Shown here: in pieces, positions 35,626-43,734 of the stretch
Numbering within the stretch: position 1 is the first letter of the stretch
Layout: each line of letters opens with the position of its first letter
Program-made: the position numbers and the translations under genes
NCBI GenBank assembly: GCA_963739045.1
Contig: CAVTYY010000001.1
Coordinates: forward strand, 682,001-746,000
Source: Halobacillus_B sp963739045
Lineage (GTDB): Bacteria > Bacillota > Bacilli > Bacillales > Halobacillaceae
Length of the DNA stretch: 64,000 nt
Direction of reading: 5' to 3'
The notes under the pieces: model-generated
The model's database searches: none
What the model saw: only the letters and a program-made list of their open reading frames with translations
Told to the model about the DNA's origin: nothing

Positions 35626-35679
35626 AATTGTAAACCTAAAAAATATTAAGTTGACAGTTTGAAAGATTTCGGATAATCT
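35626..35679 (+). promoter_or_regulatory. bioY promoter with BirA-like operator
   Basis: TTGACA at 35651-35656 and TAATCT at 35674-35679 are separated by 17 bases. Two inverted half sites, AATTGTAAACCT at 35626-35637 and AAGTTGACAGTT at 35648-35659 (its complement reads AACTGTCAACTT), span the -35 box. This is the architecture of BirA biotin-repressor operators in Bacillus, although the bases are not identical to the classical TTGTTAAC/GTTAACAA form. Biotin-responsive repression is inferred. Confidence 0.6.
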
Positions 35680-35713
35680 TTGTTTAAAGACGATACATAA
35701 GAGGGTGTTGAAC

Positions 35714-36286
35714 TTGAAATTAAGAACGATGGTATATGCAGCTATGTTTGCTGCAATTGTAGGAGTTCTGGGCTTGCTGCCTCCTATTGTAACTCCATTT
35801 ACTCCGGTGCCTATTACAGCTCAGACTTTAGGAGTCATGCTGGCAGGATCTATTCTTGGAGCAAAGCGCGGGGGACTAAGTTTGCTCGTTTTCGTACTTT
35901 TAGTAGCTATTGGAGCACCTTTACTGGCAGGCGGCCGTGGCGGTATTGCAGTGTTATTCGGCCCTTCTGGCGGGTATATTATCAGCTATCCAATAGCAGC
36001 ATTCGTGATCGGCTACTTAGTAGAAAAGTTCTGGAAACGGCAAAACCTTGGTTTATTGATACTCTTTAATGTGTTCGGCGGGATCATCATTGTTTATGCT
36101 GCCGGCATTACCTATCTATCTATTATTACCGGTACACCATGGGGGAAAGCTGCCTTTGCGGCCCTCATTTACTTGCCGGGAGATGCAGTGAAAATTATAG
36201 TTGCTTCTCTGCTGGCTAGACAGATCAATCGTGTTTATCCTCTAATTGAAAAAAGCAGGTCATCAAGAATGTCTAAAGCGGCTTAA
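35714..36286 (+). CDS. bioY: Biotin transporter BioY
   Basis: The substrate-binding S component of an ECF-type biotin importer, 190 residues, with about six membrane segments. The N-terminus (MKLRTMVYAAMFAAI), LPPIVTPFTPVPITAQTLGVML and GLSLLVFVLLVAIGAPLLAGGRGG are characteristic. The last part has LPGDAVKIIVASLLA. Candidate starts are GTG 35705, TTG 35708 and TTG 35714. GAGGGTG at 35701-35707 favours the TTG at 35714, which gives the usual N-terminus. No energising ATPases are encoded nearby. A BirA-like operator lies upstream and a terminator directly after it. Confidence 0.93.
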   Translation: MKLRTMVYAAMFAAIVGVLGLLPPIVTPFTPVPITAQTLGVMLAGSILGAKRGGLSLLVFVLLVAIGAPLLAGGRGGIAVLFGPSGGYIISYPIAAFVIGYLVEKFWKRQNLGLLILFNVFGGIIIVYAAGITYLSIITGTPWGKAAFAALIYLPGDAVKIIVASLLARQINRVYPLIEKSRSSRMSKAA

Positions 36287-36290
36287 TATC

Positions 36291-36321
36291 AAGGGTTTAC
36301 CTTCAGGGTGAACCCTTTTTG
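36291..36321 (+). terminator. Terminator after bioY
   Basis: AAGGGTTTACC and GGTGAACCCTT pair over the loop TTCAG and are followed by TTT. It separates bioY from the acyl-CoA ligase operon. Confidence 0.8.
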
Positions 36322-36387
36322 TATAGGAATCTATTAATGATTAACCAATGAAATCGTTAGGAAATGCGGTGCAATATCTGGCATTAT

Positions 36388-36558
36388 CCTGAAACTGAGC
36401 CTTCAAGTAAAGTGCAGGATTGTGGAAGACTCGATTTCGAGGTAATTAAGGCCCGTAACCTGATTAAGAGTAAGGGTGGCGGGGAAAGCGAACCTTTTCC
36501 CGCAGCCCCCTAAACTCACCCTATTGTCTCGAAACTGAGTCTTCAAGAAACGGGAGCT
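36388..36558 (-). repeat. Short copy of an interspersed repeat
   Basis: A non-coding element of about 171 bp whose reverse complement matches both ends of the 609-bp element at 58909-59517. Its left part (36388-36482) matches 59413-59517 and its right part (36483-36558) matches 58909-58980. Its ends carry the inverted motifs GAAACTGAGCCTTCAAG and GAAACTGAGTCTTCAAG as direct copies, with GAAGACTCGATTTCGAG inside. It also contains GGGTGGCGGGGAAA and TTTTCCCGCAGCCCCC. It looks like an internally deleted form of the longer element, as in MITE-like families. It separates bioY from the ligase gene. Confidence 0.8.
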
Positions 36559-36610
36559 ATTATGGATTAATGATTAAATTTTAAACAATAGATTAATTGA
36601 GGTGATTACA

Positions 36611-38080
36611 ATGGCTGTTATCGGAGACAAACTAGCTTATTATGCCGAAGAACACCCAGATAAGCTTGCAATTCACACCCAGGATAGAAAGGTAAACTAT
36701 CAAGACCTGCAAACAGACATTCAACAGTTAACCAGGAAACTAAACGATCTTTCCGGTGATCTAAACGGAAAGAAAGTAGGGTTTCTGCTTAGAAACGGAA
36801 TCCCCTGGCTGGAACTATTTATCGCCGTTAGTCATAGCGGAGGGGTAGCCATACCGTTTGACCCTAAATGGAGTGAAGTTCAATTAGACAGGATAGTAAA
36901 GGATGCCTCTCCTGATCTCCTCGTCTATGACCCTGTATATTTAGAGCGATTCCCACTTCTCAAGAAAACGGGAATAGAGCTTGAGCAGCTGCTGACACTG
37001 CCTGAAGCATACCAAGCCTCTAAGGCGGCACCAGAGGATCTATTTTATATCGGATATACTTCAGGAACCACGGGTGAACCCAAAGGCTTCCAAAGAACTC
37101 ATTCCTCATGGGCGGATTGTTTCCAAGAAGGGCAGCGGATATTTTCTTTATCAGAGAATGACCGGATTCTTTGCCCCGGCCCTTTAGTTCATTCTCATTT
37201 TCTATATGCTGCTGTTCAAGCACTCCATCTTGGTACTACCTTATATTTAACACCCGCCTTTGATGCTTATGAGGTAAGTGAAATTCTTTCAAATGAAAGA
37301 ATATCCGTTTTATATATCGTGCCTACAATGTGTGAAGCAATTCAGAGAATAACACCTCAAACCCAGTCTTTTCCTCTGAAAAAATTGATCTCATCTGGGG
37401 CGAAATGGACGTATGAAGCTAAAAAGCAGGCAACTTTTCTGTTTCCGGAAAGTTCCATTTATGAATTTTACGGAGCATCTGAATTAAGCTTCGTCAGTGT
37501 GCAGAAATTCGATATTTCTCATAACACTCCAGAGGCTATTGGCGAACCTTTTCCTAAAGTAACGATTGATGTTCGTGATGAGGACGGAGGAGAGGTCTTG
37601 GATGGGGAAGTCGGGTACTTATTTGTGAAGAGTCCATGGTTATTCGCTGGTTACTTTAATCGTCCGGAAGAAACTTCAAAGGTATTTGCTGGTCCATGGG
37701 CAAGTGCAGGGGACTTGGCTTACAAAGATAAGCAAGGAGAAGTTATATTGATCGGCCGGTCGCAGAATATGATCATTAGCGGCGGTCTGAATATTTATCC
37801 TGAAGAAGTAGAGCAAGTCATCAAGGCATTTCCAGGGATCGAGGAAGCTGTAGTGATTGGAGTGGAGGATAACTATTGGGGAGAGAAGGTAGTCGCTGTA
37901 TATTCACAATCACAAGCTGTCGAACAGGAACATTTGAAAGAGCATTGTAAGGAGCATCTTCCTCACTATAAATGTCCTAAGGAGTGGCATGTTACAGCTG
38001 AGTTTCCGTACACCACGAGCGGTAAAGCAGCTAGGAAAGAAGTAGAAGCTATCTATGGTATAAGCAAAGGAGAGGTATGA
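36611..38080 (+). CDS. yhfT: AMP-forming acyl-CoA ligase (YhfT-like)
   Basis: A 489-residue ANL-superfamily enzyme that should activate a carboxylic acid to its CoA thioester. The P-loop motif is YIGYTSGTTGEPKGFQR, A5 is IYEFYGASE, and A7/A8 is SAGDLAYKDKQGEVILIGRSQNMIISGG. The C-terminal catalytic Lys lies in YTTSGKAARKE. GAGGTGAT lies right before the ATG at 36611. In Bacillus subtilis a similar ligase (yhfT) and thiolase (yhfS) are co-transcribed with a bioY homologue (yhfU) under BirA. The same three genes are neighbours here, so a link to biotin or pimelate supply is plausible. The substrate is not known. Confidence 0.85.
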   Translation: MAVIGDKLAYYAEEHPDKLAIHTQDRKVNYQDLQTDIQQLTRKLNDLSGDLNGKKVGFLLRNGIPWLELFIAVSHSGGVAIPFDPKWSEVQLDRIVKDASPDLLVYDPVYLERFPLLKKTGIELEQLLTLPEAYQASKAAPEDLFYIGYTSGTTGEPKGFQRTHSSWADCFQEGQRIFSLSENDRILCPGPLVHSHFLYAAVQALHLGTTLYLTPAFDAYEVSEILSNERISVLYIVPTMCEAIQRITPQTQSFPLKKLISSGAKWTYEAKKQATFLFPESSIYEFYGASELSFVSVQKFDISHNTPEAIGEPFPKVTIDVRDEDGGEVLDGEVGYLFVKSPWLFAGYFNRPEETSKVFAGPWASAGDLAYKDKQGEVILIGRSQNMIISGGLNIYPEEVEQVIKAFPGIEEAVVIGVEDNYWGEKVVAVYSQSQAVEQEHLKEHCKEHLPHYKCPKEWHVTAEFPYTTSGKAARKEVEAIYGISKGEV

Positions 38081-39246
38081 TGGAGGAAGCTGTAGTGGTC
38101 CATGTGAAGCGTACTGCCGTCGGTAAAATGGGGGGTGTTTTATCAAAATATCCTCCGGAGAAGCTGGTGGCATCTTTAATTAAGAATCTTATAAGTCAAA
38201 CAGAGTTAGACGCTCATGAAGTAGATGATGTGATTTTAGGAAATGTCGTTGGACCTGGGGGAAATATCGCTCGATTATCTGCCTTGGAAGCTGGCCTTCC
38301 TCTTTCCGTGCCCGGAGTTACAGTAGATCGTCAGTGTGGTTCGGGATTGGAAGCGATTATTATGGCAGCGCGGCAGATACAGGCAGGGGCAGGGGAGGTT
38401 TACCTGGCAGGTGGAGTGGAGAGTACGAGCCTCGCCCCCTGGAAAATTGAGAAACCTTCTTCGGTCTATGACCCGGCTGGTCCCTCTTTTTATTCCCGCG
38501 CCCGATTTTCCCCTGAATCTATCGGAGACCCGGACATGGGAGCTGCAGCGGAGAATGTCGCCCAAGTATTTAACATTTCCCGGAAAGCACAGGATGATTA
38601 CGCTTATAACAGTCATCAGAAGGCTTTACATGCTCAAAAGGAAGGCAGCTTTGCTGAGGAAATCCTTGCTGTAGGAGAGATAGATCAGGATGAATGCCCC
38701 CGCCCTGGCTCCACGCTTGAGAAGTTAGCTTCCCTGCCGCCCGTTTTTCAAGAGGATGGGACTGTAACAGCGGGAAATGCCTGTCCATTGAATGATGGTG
38801 CAGCTCTCGTTCTGGTAATGTCTTTAAGAAAGTGCAGACAGTTAGGGTTTAAGCCACTGGCAAGATTTTTAGATTCGACTGCTGCAGGAGTAGATCCTAA
38901 TTTACTAGGGATTGGTCCGGTTCCAGCGGTGAGGAAATTGTTACGCCGTCTTTCTTTAATAGTGGATGATGTGGACGTTGTTGAGTTTAATGAAGCCTTT
39001 GCATCCCAGGTTATTGCATCCCTGAAAGAATTACATATTCCTGTTGAAAAAGTGAACCTTTCAGGTGGTGCGCTTGCTTTGGGTCATCCATATGGAGCTT
39101 CCGGTGCGATTCTTGTTACTCGTTTGCTAGCTGAAATGAAGCATCATGGCTTTACACGGGGGTTAGCCACTTTAGGTATCGGCGGGGGAATGGGGCTTGC
39201 AGCTATGTTTCAACGAATGGACGGAGGTGAGCTCAATGATAGATGA
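38077..39246 (+). CDS. yhfS: Thiolase-family acetyl-CoA acyltransferase (YhfS-like) lacking the second active-site Cys
   Basis: A 389-residue thiolase. The nucleophile Cys87 lies in VDRQCGSGLEAI, and the VEFNEAFASQV and GGALALGHPYGASGA (His) motifs are intact. The C-terminal motif normally reading CxGGGxG is here LATLGIGGGMGLA, with Gly367 (codon GGT) in place of the acid/base cysteine. A single base change from TGT would explain it. The enzyme may therefore be slow, specialised or inactive. It overlaps the ligase gene by four bases and the next gene by 11. Neighbouring hotdog and SDR genes suggest a beta-oxidation-like or reverse cycle. Confidence 0.85.
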   Translation: MMEEAVVVHVKRTAVGKMGGVLSKYPPEKLVASLIKNLISQTELDAHEVDDVILGNVVGPGGNIARLSALEAGLPLSVPGVTVDRQCGSGLEAIIMAARQIQAGAGEVYLAGGVESTSLAPWKIEKPSSVYDPAGPSFYSRARFSPESIGDPDMGAAAENVAQVFNISRKAQDDYAYNSHQKALHAQKEGSFAEEILAVGEIDQDECPRPGSTLEKLASLPPVFQEDGTVTAGNACPLNDGAALVLVMSLRKCRQLGFKPLARFLDSTAAGVDPNLLGIGPVPAVRKLLRRLSLIVDDVDVVEFNEAFASQVIASLKELHIPVEKVNLSGGALALGHPYGASGAILVTRLLAEMKHHGFTRGLATLGIGGGMGLAAMFQRMDGGELNDR

Positions 39247-39652
39247 GTGGATTGGACATACTACGCCACAGCAGTCGATCACTATTGGGATTGAAGAAGC
39301 TGTCCATTTTGCAAATGCTATTCAGCCAGGATTCTCTGTCAGTAAATCAGTGAAAGAAGGCAGGACCATGTTTCTCCCTCCTACTATGGCTATTACTTTC
39401 ATGAACAAAATCGAAGTTCCCTGGTTAAGGGAATCGGATGGACTGATTCACGCCAAACAAAGCTTTGAATATCGGAACCGTTTAGCAGCCAACCGCCCTT
39501 ATCTGTGCACCGTCACTCTGGAAGACGTCTATGAAAAGCAAGGGAAACGGGGGTTGATGACCTTTGTAATACAGTCGCTTGCTATTTATCACCAAGGGGA
39601 TCTTCAAGCTACTGCACGCACCACGTTAGTCTTGCCAGAGAGGGGGAGGTAA
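39236..39652 (+). CDS. MaoC-like N-terminal (FAS1-type) dehydratase domain protein
   Basis: 138 residues with a hotdog-like fold. The segment AVHFANAIQ..., a TMFLPPTMAITFMNK stretch and FEYRNRLAANRPYLCTVTLEDVYEKQGKRGLMTFV resemble the FAS1-like or MaoC N-terminal dehydratase domain, which usually pairs with a catalytic MaoC subunit. That partner is the next gene, two bases downstream. The ATG at 39236 has CGGAGGTGAG in front; a longer frame into the thiolase gene lacks support. On its own it lacks the catalytic Asp/His hydratase motif, so it is probably the non-catalytic half of a heteromeric (R)-type enoyl-CoA hydratase. Confidence 0.7.
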   Translation: MIDEWIGHTTPQQSITIGIEEAVHFANAIQPGFSVSKSVKEGRTMFLPPTMAITFMNKIEVPWLRESDGLIHAKQSFEYRNRLAANRPYLCTVTLEDVYEKQGKRGLMTFVIQSLAIYHQGDLQATARTTLVLPERGR

Positions 39653-39653
39653 A

Positions 39654-40058
39654 GTGAAAGACTTACATGCAGGAAGGACATTTGTCTATCAACTGGATGA
39701 AGCGATTACTGCCGGGATTATTTCTGAATATGCGGCCGCCTCCGGAGATGAGAATGCGATTCATCTGGATGACTTTGCAGCTAAAGAATCAGGTTTTTCA
39801 AAGCCTGTCGTTCACGGAATGTGGTCGTTTGGATTAGCTGTGAGTGCTGTCCAACAATGGTTTGGAGAACGGATTTTCATTTATTCTTTAGAGACTTCTT
39901 TTGTAAATCCCTTACTTCAAGGCGATCAATTAACTATTACTGGAGAAATTGTCCGAGTAACTGCCGATGAATTCACAGTAAACATCGATGGAGAGAACCA
40001 GCATGGACAAGTTATTCTTAAAGGCGAATTCAGACTTAAGGAGGGTTTAAATGAATAA
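39654..40058 (+). CDS. MaoC-family (R)-enoyl-CoA hydratase
   Basis: A 134-residue hotdog protein bearing the hydratase-2 signature: YAAASGDENAIHLDDFAAKESG with the catalytic Asp and His, followed by KPVVHGMWSFGLAVSAV. Such enzymes hydrate trans-2-enoyl-CoA to (R)-3-hydroxyacyl-CoA, or run in reverse. The start is GTG behind GGGGAGG. It partners with the preceding MaoC N-terminal-type gene and overlaps the SDR gene by eight bases, within a five-gene operon with ligase and thiolase. Confidence 0.82.
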   Translation: MKDLHAGRTFVYQLDEAITAGIISEYAAASGDENAIHLDDFAAKESGFSKPVVHGMWSFGLAVSAVQQWFGERIFIYSLETSFVNPLLQGDQLTITGEIVRVTADEFTVNIDGENQHGQVILKGEFRLKEGLNE

Positions 40059-40821
40059 GGAAGTCATTATCATAACAGGCTCTACCAAAGGGATTGGAAA
40101 AAGTACGGCGAGGTTGCTTGCTGCAAAGGGAGCGGCAGTCATTGTAAACGGCAGACACTCCTCAAGTGTAGATCAGGTGGTCAATGATATTCGTGAGAAT
40201 GGAGGCGAGGCTGCAGGGGCAGCTATTTCGGTAACGGACCCGCAAGCGGGGGAGGTACTGACAGAAACGGCTTTGCAACATTTCGGGAAGTTGACTGGGC
40301 TGATTAATAACGCTGGAGTCATTCATGATCGAATTTTTCATCGAATGGAATTGCAGGAATTCACAGAAGTGATGGATGTTCATGTGAAAGGCACCTTTAT
40401 TTGCAGCCAGGCCGTTACAAATTATTTTAAGTCCTCTCATACATCTGGTTTTTTACTTCATATGACCTCGCTGGCAGGACTTATTGGTACAGTTGGCCAG
40501 GTGAATTACAGTGCGGCAAAGGCGGCTGTTATTGGAATGATGAGGACGATGGCTAAAGAATTAGAAAAAGATCATATCCAAGTCAATGCTGTTGCTCCTG
40601 CTGCCCAGACGGATATGACTCGTCCTTTTATTGAGAAAATGGAGCGTTCCTCTGCCACAGAAGAAGAGAAGCAATACTGGGAAATTGGTACAGCGGAGCA
40701 GGTAGCTGATTTTCTGACCGGCTTCATTCAGAATAGATCGATGGATCAAACGGGAGTCGTATACTCTATTAACAAAGACGAAGCTGGCTTATGGCTTCCT
40801 CCCTCATACGTCATGCTTTAA
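40051..40821 (+). CDS. SDR-family 3-oxoacyl/3-hydroxyacyl dehydrogenase-like protein
   Basis: A 256-residue classical short-chain dehydrogenase. The cofactor motif TGSTKGIGKSTA begins at about residue 8, with NNAG near 88. The catalytic Ser lies in LLHMTSLAGLIG, and the Tyr/Lys pair in VNYSAAKAAVIG. It is FabG-like, so it would interconvert 3-oxo and 3-hydroxy acyl groups. TAAGGAGGG precedes the ATG. It is the last gene of the ligase-thiolase-MaoC-MaoC-SDR operon. No acyl-CoA dehydrogenase or enoyl reductase is present, so the operon alone does not form a full cycle. Confidence 0.88.
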   Translation: MNKEVIIITGSTKGIGKSTARLLAAKGAAVIVNGRHSSSVDQVVNDIRENGGEAAGAAISVTDPQAGEVLTETALQHFGKLTGLINNAGVIHDRIFHRMELQEFTEVMDVHVKGTFICSQAVTNYFKSSHTSGFLLHMTSLAGLIGTVGQVNYSAAKAAVIGMMRTMAKELEKDHIQVNAVAPAAQTDMTRPFIEKMERSSATEEEKQYWEIGTAEQVADFLTGFIQNRSMDQTGVVYSINKDEAGLWLPPSYVML

Positions 40822-40826
40822 GATAC

Positions 40827-40866
40827 TGACGGCTCGCTCTTTCAAATAGGGCGGCCGTATTTTTTG
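40827..40866 (+). terminator. Possible terminator of the ligase-SDR operon
   Basis: ACGGC and GCCGT arms with partly matching inner bases flank a long loop, followed by ATTTTTTG. The stem is imperfect. Confidence 0.5.
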
Positions 40867-40917
40867 TGTTATGGTAGAGTGTAGAATTGAAAATTAAGAA
40901 TAAGGCAGGAGAATAGA

Positions 40918-42114
40918 ATGGCACAAGAGTTAAAAGTAAAAGTGCGTCGTCCACATGTGAATAAGTTTAAAAACGGCTATCCACTTATCCACAAGGAAGC
41001 GGTAGTTTCCACTGACAAATTAACCACAGAGGGGTCCATTCTTAAACTTGTGGATGAGCACGATCAATTTATTGCAAAAGGGTACTTTGGCAAACAAAAT
41101 AAAGGTTATGGCTGGGTTCTTAGCTATCAGGAACAGGAAGAGATTGACCAGTCTTTTTTTGCACGGCGGTTAGAGAAGGCGATTCAGCATCGCAAATCTT
41201 TCTTTAAGCGTGAAGATACCACGGCGTTTCGGGTGTTTAATAGTGAAGGGGATGGAATTGGCGGTCTAACGATTGATTACTTTGATGGTTATTACTTAAT
41301 TAATTGGTATAGTGAAGGAATTTACTCCTTCCGTTCCTCCATCATTGAGGCACTAAAGAAGCTGGTGGACTTCAAAGCGATCTATCAAAAGAAACGGTTC
41401 GGTAAGCAAGGCTCTTATATCGATGAGGACGAGTTTGTAGCAGGGGAAAGAGGAGAGTTTCCGATTTTTGTGAAAGAAAACAACGTTCGATTCCCTATCT
41501 ATTTAAATGAAGGCGCAATGGTCGGGTTGTTTCTGGACCAGCGTGAGGTGCGTAAGTCCATCCGTGATCACTATGCTGCTGGAAAGACCGTATTAAACAC
41601 GTTCTCCTATACGGGTGCATTCTCTGTTTACGCAGCACTAGGAGGCGCTTCCCACACGACAAGCGTGGATCTTGCCAACCGGAGCTATGCAAAAACTATC
41701 GAGTCCTTCAGTATTAATGAAATTGACTATGAAGCTCAAGACATCATAGTAGAAGACGTTTTTAAATACTTTAAGTATGCTAAGCGCAAGGAGAAGCAAT
41801 TTGATTTTGTGGTCCTTGATCCGCCCAGCTTTGCAAGGTCTAAAAAGCATACGTTTCGGGCAGAGAAGGACTACACAGACCTTCTTAAAGAAACCATTGA
41901 TATTACATCAGTCAATGGGGTAATCGTAGCTTCAACGAATTGCAGTAAATTCAATATGAAGAAATTTAAGTCCTTCATTGATTCTGCTTTTAAACAATCC
42001 CATTGTAAATATAAACTTGTTGAGGAGTATACGTTACCTGAAGATTTTAAAACTACCTCGAGTTTCAAGGAAGGTAATTATTTAAAAGTAGTTTTTGTAA
42101 AAAAAATAAAATAA
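40918..42114 (+). CDS. RlmI-like class I rRNA methyltransferase
   Basis: A 398-residue S-adenosylmethionine-dependent methyltransferase of the RlmI/YwbD group (23S rRNA m5C). An N-terminal PUA domain (about 5-80; RPHVNKFKNGYPLIHKEAV) is followed by an RlmI-type middle domain (FRVFNSEGDGIGGLTIDYFDGYY). The SAM-binding fold has NTFSYTGAFSVYAALGG, and VVLDPPSFARSK is the catalytic DPPS/F motif; ASTNCSKF supplies the late Cys. GGCAGGAG lies before the ATG. It is a single gene with its own terminator. Confidence 0.9.
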   Translation: MAQELKVKVRRPHVNKFKNGYPLIHKEAVVSTDKLTTEGSILKLVDEHDQFIAKGYFGKQNKGYGWVLSYQEQEEIDQSFFARRLEKAIQHRKSFFKREDTTAFRVFNSEGDGIGGLTIDYFDGYYLINWYSEGIYSFRSSIIEALKKLVDFKAIYQKKRFGKQGSYIDEDEFVAGERGEFPIFVKENNVRFPIYLNEGAMVGLFLDQREVRKSIRDHYAAGKTVLNTFSYTGAFSVYAALGGASHTTSVDLANRSYAKTIESFSINEIDYEAQDIIVEDVFKYFKYAKRKEKQFDFVVLDPPSFARSKKHTFRAEKDYTDLLKETIDITSVNGVIVASTNCSKFNMKKFKSFIDSAFKQSHCKYKLVEEYTLPEDFKTTSSFKEGNYLKVVFVKKIK

Positions 42115-42136
42115 GCCATCATTTTATCTAACGTTT

Positions 42137-42173
42137 ACTATGCTGGATCTGAGTCTTCTGGCATAGTTTTTTT
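42137..42173 (+). terminator. Terminator of the methyltransferase gene
   Basis: ACTATGC and GCATAGT flank a loop of 17-18 bases and are followed by TTTTTT. Confidence 0.7.
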
Positions 42174-42270
42174 GTGCGCTATTTTCTTAGTCCGCTCGTT
42201 AGAAAATGACATTTTTCCTCAGTCCGGGCTTTTGGTGGGGAATAATGGTGAATATTGTAAATTTACGGGT

Positions 42271-42427
42271 TGTACACAAAAATGATTACATGTATACAAT
42301 TAAAATACAAATGCACACAATTATGAGTACATGTATACAAAAGTGAATACAAGCTGTTAAATCAGTATGTGTGCAAAAAAGAATACAAGTGTGCAAAATA
42401 GTAAAGTTGTATGCGTAAAAGAATACG
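42271..42427. repeat. parC: Iteron-like direct repeats, probable parC centromere
   Basis: Imperfect direct repeats of 20-21 bp with consensus TGTRYRCAA...TACA start at about 42271, 42291, 42312, 42332, 42368, 42388 and 42408. Examples are TGTACACAAAAATGATTACA and TGTATACAAAAGTGAATACA. One 36-bp gap breaks the phase at 42332-42368. The array is AT-rich and lies directly upstream of the ParM-like/ParR-like pair, the usual place of the centromere in actin-type partition systems. It is not a CRISPR: there are no unique spacers. Confidence 0.75.
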
Positions 42428-42439
42428 AAAAAAGGCACA

Positions 42440-42468
42440 TTGACTAATCACTGAAAGTTTAATAGATT
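42440..42468 (+). promoter_or_regulatory. Promoter of the parMR-like operon
   Basis: TTGACT at 42440-42445 and TAGATT at 42463-42468 are 17 bases apart. The promoter begins 13 bases after the last iteron, so a protein bound to the iterons could repress it. Confidence 0.6.
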
Positions 42469-42534
42469 TAAATATAGTGCTAGGTAAAATCTAGTAATCC
42501 AAGAATAGATTAGAAAAAAAGGAGAATTGAATTT

Positions 42535-43725
42535 ATGACACAATCGAGAATAGCGGCGATAGACGTCGGAAATGATGCGTTGAAAGCAAACTTTGGAAGA
42601 ATGGAATCTGAGTTATACCTTCCTAACGTGGTTGCAAGAGATTTAGAAGATCGTCCGGTAATAGGGATAGAGGAGTTAGATGAAAAGGATCCACTAGACA
42701 ATCTGCATATTCGAGTGCATTCTCCTGCTTTAAAAGAAAACAATGCGATTTACCGTGTGGGTACACTAGCTACGAAAACTAGCAATTCAACTGAATTAGA
42801 TCCGGGGAGTTATAAATCTGAAGAAGACCAGACCCTAATCATGCTGTTTGCTTCTCTAGCATTAGATGCTGTGGGTGCAAAGGATTCTCAGTCAGCAAAA
42901 AATAACGTAATTGATGCGAATTATACGCTGGGTACAGGACTCCCCCTTCGTGAAGTTAAAGAAGGAAAAGATGTGGGCTACCGCTCTCAGCTGCTAGGTT
43001 CTGTGCACCAGGTTGAGTTTCTGGTAACTCCGAAATATCAAGGAATTAAAGTCAACATTAAATTTGATGAAGTAAAAGTTTACCCTGAAGGATTTGCTGC
43101 CTACGTAAACTTAGTTATGGATAATGATCTTAAGATTATTAATAAAGAACTGGTCGACAAACAAATTCTCATCCAGGACATCGGCGGTCTTTCTACGGAT
43201 ATTGCCGTAATCCGTAACCGGAATGTGGACGATGATAAAGCTCAAGGGTTTAACCTTGGAGTAGCAGAGTCACTAGAAGCGATCCGCGATGAAATATTGA
43301 CTAAACATGGCGTTGAATTAGACAGCCGTCGTGATGTAGTAGACATTATTACTAGAAATCATGATCGTCACCATATTATGGTGAAAGGCAGCAGAACGAA
43401 CGTGCATGACATTACGGACAGAATTCTGCTTGAACTTGCTAAAAAGCAATATCGCTACCTTCGTAATGTATGGCAGAAGAACTCCCAGTCTGAAATCTGC
43501 TATTTTGTCGGCGGTGGTTCAGCTGTTCTTAAGGATTACATTAAAACGTTAAATAACAAGCTTGACGGCTTTAATATAGAATTCTTTGAGGATGAGGAAG
43601 AAAGTATCTGGATGATGGCCAATGCTTACTACAAGCTGATTTCTGATTTCCTTCGCAAGAATTCTAAAGATCAGCACAAAGATATAAGAAAAGACCAAAA
43701 AGAGAAGACAGCGTCATCTAAGTAA
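42535..43725 (+). CDS. parM: ParM/Alp-like actin ATPase
   Basis: A 396-residue actin-fold protein of the ParM/StbA group. Phosphate-1 motif IAAIDVGNDALKANF lies at the N-terminus, phosphate-2 motif IQDIGGLSTDIAVIRN near residue 215 and the adenosine motif FVGGGSAVLKDYI near residue 325. Such proteins polymerise into filaments that push DNA molecules apart. The gene begins just after an iteron array and is followed nine bases later by a ParR-like gene, so a complete type II segregation cassette is present. Such systems are typical of plasmids, but the neighbours here are chromosomal-looking genes. AAAGGAG precedes the ATG. Confidence 0.85.
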   Translation: MTQSRIAAIDVGNDALKANFGRMESELYLPNVVARDLEDRPVIGIEELDEKDPLDNLHIRVHSPALKENNAIYRVGTLATKTSNSTELDPGSYKSEEDQTLIMLFASLALDAVGAKDSQSAKNNVIDANYTLGTGLPLREVKEGKDVGYRSQLLGSVHQVEFLVTPKYQGIKVNIKFDEVKVYPEGFAAYVNLVMDNDLKIINKELVDKQILIQDIGGLSTDIAVIRNRNVDDDKAQGFNLGVAESLEAIRDEILTKHGVELDSRRDVVDIITRNHDRHHIMVKGSRTNVHDITDRILLELAKKQYRYLRNVWQKNSQSEICYFVGGGSAVLKDYIKTLNNKLDGFNIEFFEDEEESIWMMANAYYKLISDFLRKNSKDQHKDIRKDQKEKTASSK

Positions 43726-43734
43726 GGTGATTGA

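Noticed and set aside
42271..42427. CRISPR array
   Set aside because: The repeats are degenerate and directly abut each other with no unique spacers, no Cas genes are near, and the partition genes downstream explain them better.
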